Assembly (NCBI GenBank): GCA_020633495.1
Contig: JACKDR010000012.1
Coordinates: 1 to 64,000 of the forward strand
From: Kofleriaceae bacterium
Lineage (GTDB): Bacteria > Myxococcota_A > Polyangia > Haliangiales > Haliangiaceae
DNA length: 64,000 nucleotides
Direction: 5' to 3'
Below, piece after piece: positions 62,326-64,000 of this stretch; position 1 is the stretch's first letter, and the number at the start of each line of letters is the position of its first letter. Both the position numbers and the translations under genes were made by a program. The notes under the pieces were generated by a model, which was given only the letters and a program-made list of their open reading frames with translations, ran no database searches and was not told where the DNA came from.

Positions 62326-62401
62326 CCGATGGGAGCCGCTGTACGCCCAGCGCACGCGCGGGTGTGCAACCCGGTGCACAGGTGGGCGCCGCCGGCGCCG
62401 C

Positions 62402-63592
62402 TCAGGAGCGCGGCGGGCGCCGGCGGAAGATCAGGACCTTGAGGTAGTCGGCCTGGGGGAAGCGCACCGGGTGATCGACCTCGGGGGTCAGCTCCCGCTC
62501 GAGCTCGAAGTGGCCGCCCAGCGCGTTGCCCACGGTTTTGCGGAACTCGTTGCGGGTCACGCGCGAGGTGCAGCAGCACGCGATCAGGAGGCCGCGCTCG
62601 CCGACGTGACGCTGCGCGGTCCGGTACAGCTTCTTGTACGCGCCCAGGACCCGCGGCACCTGGTCCTTGCTCGACGTCATGTTCGGCGGATCGACGATGA
62701 CGACGTCGAAGCGCTCGGCGCGATCGAGCGCGGGCAGCCACTCGAAGACGTCGGCCTCGATCCAGCGGTGGCGATCGGCGACGGCGGCGTGGTGGGCCTC
62801 GCCGAACACGAGCGCGTCCTCCGAGGCGTCGACGTGCCAGATCTCGCGGGCGCCGGCGTGCTCGCAGGCGCGACCCAGGCCGCCGGTGTAGCTGAACAGG
62901 TCGAGCACGCGCTGGCCGGCCAGCGAGCGCGCGGCGAGGTCGCGGCGCAGGCCGCGCAGATCGAGGAAGGTGCCGCTCTTCTGGCCGGTGCTCGGGTTGG
63001 CCGCCAGCGTCAGCGGGCCCTCGCGGAACCCGACGACCTCGGGCAGCGGGCCGGCGCCGCGCAGCAGGCGCACCGCGGCGCCGGCGCCGCGGCCGCGCCG
63101 CGGCGGCTTCTCGATCACGGTGGCGAGGCCGAGGCGCTCGGCGACGCGGCCGGCGGCCCAGCGGCCCAGCGCGCGAGTGCCGGGCACGTAGGTCTGGACC
63201 ACCGCGACGCCGGCGAAGACGTCGATCACGACGCCGGGGACGCCGTCGTTCTCGCCGTGCAGGACGCGCACCGCGTCGGTCTCGGCGCGCAGCCCGGCGC
63301 GCCGCTCGATCGCGGCGTCGAGCGCGGCGCCCAGCGACGCCGCGGTCGGTCGCTCGGGGCCGCGGCTGATCACCCGGATCGCGACCGCGCCCTCGGCCTG
63401 GTAGATGCCGTGGCCGACGATCTGGTTGAGGCCGTCGTACAGGGCCAGCCACTGGCCGTCGGCGAGCGCGGCGGCGGCGGTCGACAGCTGGTCGCGGAAG
63501 ATCCACGGGTGGTCGGCCGTGATCAGCGCGATCGCGTGCTTGTTGAGCTGGTAGCGCTGCGGGGTCCGCAGCGCGCGGCGCGGGGCGGTCAC
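62402..63592 (-). CDS. RlmI-type class I rRNA (cytosine) methyltransferase
   Basis: 396 residues from GTG 63592, which overlaps the upstream stop by four bases (GTGA). The N-terminal PUA-like part (HAIALITADHPWIFRDQL; DGLNQIVGHGIY) and the central domain (RVLHGENDGVPGVVIDVF; NPSTGQKSGTFLDLRGLR) precede the Rossmann fold: VLDLFSYTGGLGRACEHAGA (motif I), VDASEDAL, WIEADVFEWL, VVIVDPPNMTSSKDQV (motif IV DPP) and ACCCTSRVTRNEF. This is the order in RlmI/YccW, which methylates C5 of a 23S rRNA cytosine, although close relatives differ in target. It is coupled to the flavin oxidoreductase gene. Confidence 0.88.
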   Translation of the reverse strand: MTAPRRALRTPQRYQLNKHAIALITADHPWIFRDQLSTAAAALADGQWLALYDGLNQIVGHGIYQAEGAVAIRVISRGPERPTAASLGAALDAAIERRAGLRAETDAVRVLHGENDGVPGVVIDVFAGVAVVQTYVPGTRALGRWAAGRVAERLGLATVIEKPPRRGRGAGAAVRLLRGAGPLPEVVGFREGPLTLAANPSTGQKSGTFLDLRGLRRDLAARSLAGQRVLDLFSYTGGLGRACEHAGAREIWHVDASEDALVFGEAHHAAVADRHRWIEADVFEWLPALDRAERFDVVIVDPPNMTSSKDQVPRVLGAYKKLYRTAQRHVGERGLLIACCCTSRVTRNEFRKTVGNALGGHFELERELTPEVDHPVRFPQADYLKVLIFRRRPPRS

Positions 63593-64000
63593 GCGTCATG
63601 CCTCCCGGCGCCGCGGCCGCGATCGTCGCGGTCGCCGTCGCCGTCCCAGCCGATGGCCTCGGCGGCGCGCTGGACGAAGCCGGGGTCGATGACCAGCGGG
63701 CGATCGAGCGCGACCAGATCGCAGCGGCCGGCGGCGATCAGCGCGTCGATGTCGGCGGTCAGCGCCGGCACGCCCTCGATCACGGTGGCGATGCCGAGCT
63801 GGTTGCGGATGCGATCGCCGAGCGGCGCGCAGCCGGGCCGCCCGGCGGCGGCGGTGGCGGTGCTGGCGTCGAGCACCGGCGCGACCCAGATCAGCTCGAC
63901 GCCGCGCGCCTGCAGCGCGGCCGCGACCTCGACCAGGGCGTCGCGATCGGCGCCGGTCGCGGCGGCGCCGTCGACGACGCGGACGCCGAGCGGCCGGCCG
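63589..64000 (-). CDS. NADH:flavin oxidoreductase (old yellow enzyme-like), C-terminal fragment
   Basis: The gene continues beyond the right edge; about 136 C-terminal residues are visible. The sequence RGVELIWVAPVLDAS, then CAPLGDRIRNQLGIATVIEGVPALTADIDALIAAGRCDLVALDRPLVIDPGFV (quoted in parts) is the end of the TIM barrel of old yellow enzyme-type flavoproteins: the GIxTxxxG strand that binds FMN phosphate, and DLVALxRPLxxDP. The family reduces activated C=C bonds or acts with CoA-linked aromatic hydroxylases. The C-terminal tail is Asp/Arg-rich. Its stop overlaps the methyltransferase start, so the two are translationally coupled. Confidence 0.75.
   Translation of the reverse strand, partial: GRPLGVRVVDGAAATGADRDALVEVAAALQARGVELIWVAPVLDASTATAAAGRPGCAPLGDRIRNQLGIATVIEGVPALTADIDALIAAGRCDLVALDRPLVIDPGFVQRAAEAIGWDGDGDRDDRGRGAGRHDA

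Overview
The window is very GC-rich, gene-dense chromosomal DNA with almost every third codon position G or C. The gene content points to a member of the Myxococcota outside the well-studied Myxococcus group. Indicators are many Sec lipoproteins, an AgmX/PglI-type C-terminal domain protein, a Hanks-type Ser/Thr kinase with a C-terminal membrane anchor, a subtilase ending in a MYXO-CTERM-like tail, VCBS/FG-GAP propeller repeats and TPR/HEAT proteins. I cannot name a genus. I see no rRNA, tRNA, CRISPR array, prophage or insertion sequence.

Layout. 1-2.7 kb: end of an ADP-ribosylglycohydrolase, then a TetR regulator with a palindromic operator, a fatty acid hydroxylase-like membrane protein, and a convergent enoyl-CoA hydratase. 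3-7.5 kb: a tight four-gene export operon (di-heme-type lipoprotein, DUF1549-like mono-heme-type lipoprotein, small lipoprotein, Tat-exported DUF1501-like protein). 7.6-11.9 kb: lipoprotein methyltransferase, mini-lipoprotein, His/Cys exported protein, ATP-grasp protein, lipoprotein. 12.2-24.4 kb: L,D-transpeptidase (frameshifted), zinc-ribbon membrane protein and MFS transporter, an exported PEP-synthase-like protein, a frameshifted nucleotide-transporter/HEAT/cNMP fusion, GrpE, and an exported transglutaminase. 24.5-34.9 kb: mainly regulation (AgmX-like, CPBP protease, Crp/Fnr, PdxA, DUF3108 lipoprotein, PP2C phosphatase, CorA, OmpR-like regulator, ClpX, DksA-like, Ser/Thr kinase). 35-41 kb: TPR protein, lipoprotein and MOP flippase on the minus strand. 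41-47.2 kb: large surface subtilase and DUF5916/CBM9 outer-membrane protein. 47.2-64 kb: mixed minus-strand lipoproteins, acyl-CoA synthetase, SF1 helicase (frameshifted), DUF362, metallo-beta-lactamase, DUF4139-OmpA fusion, Fpg/Nei glycosylase, a second Cys-His lipoprotein, RlmI-type methyltransferase and a partial flavin oxidoreductase.

Three patterns cut across the genes. (1) About nineteen genes that begin a transcription unit have a TAnnnT-like (-10) hexamer ending only 5-8 nt before the start codon and mostly no Shine-Dalgarno sequence. This predicts leaderless mRNAs, whereas operon-internal genes and a minority of first genes carry GGAGG-like sites. (2) Intergenic hexanucleotide arrays (GTGCCC, GGTTCC) occur three times, two of them with the same 11-bp flank. 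(3) Five otherwise well-conserved genes are broken by one-base indels in GC runs, some compensated nearby. This looks more like sequence error in the assembly than decay, so these genes are annotated as single interrupted loci.
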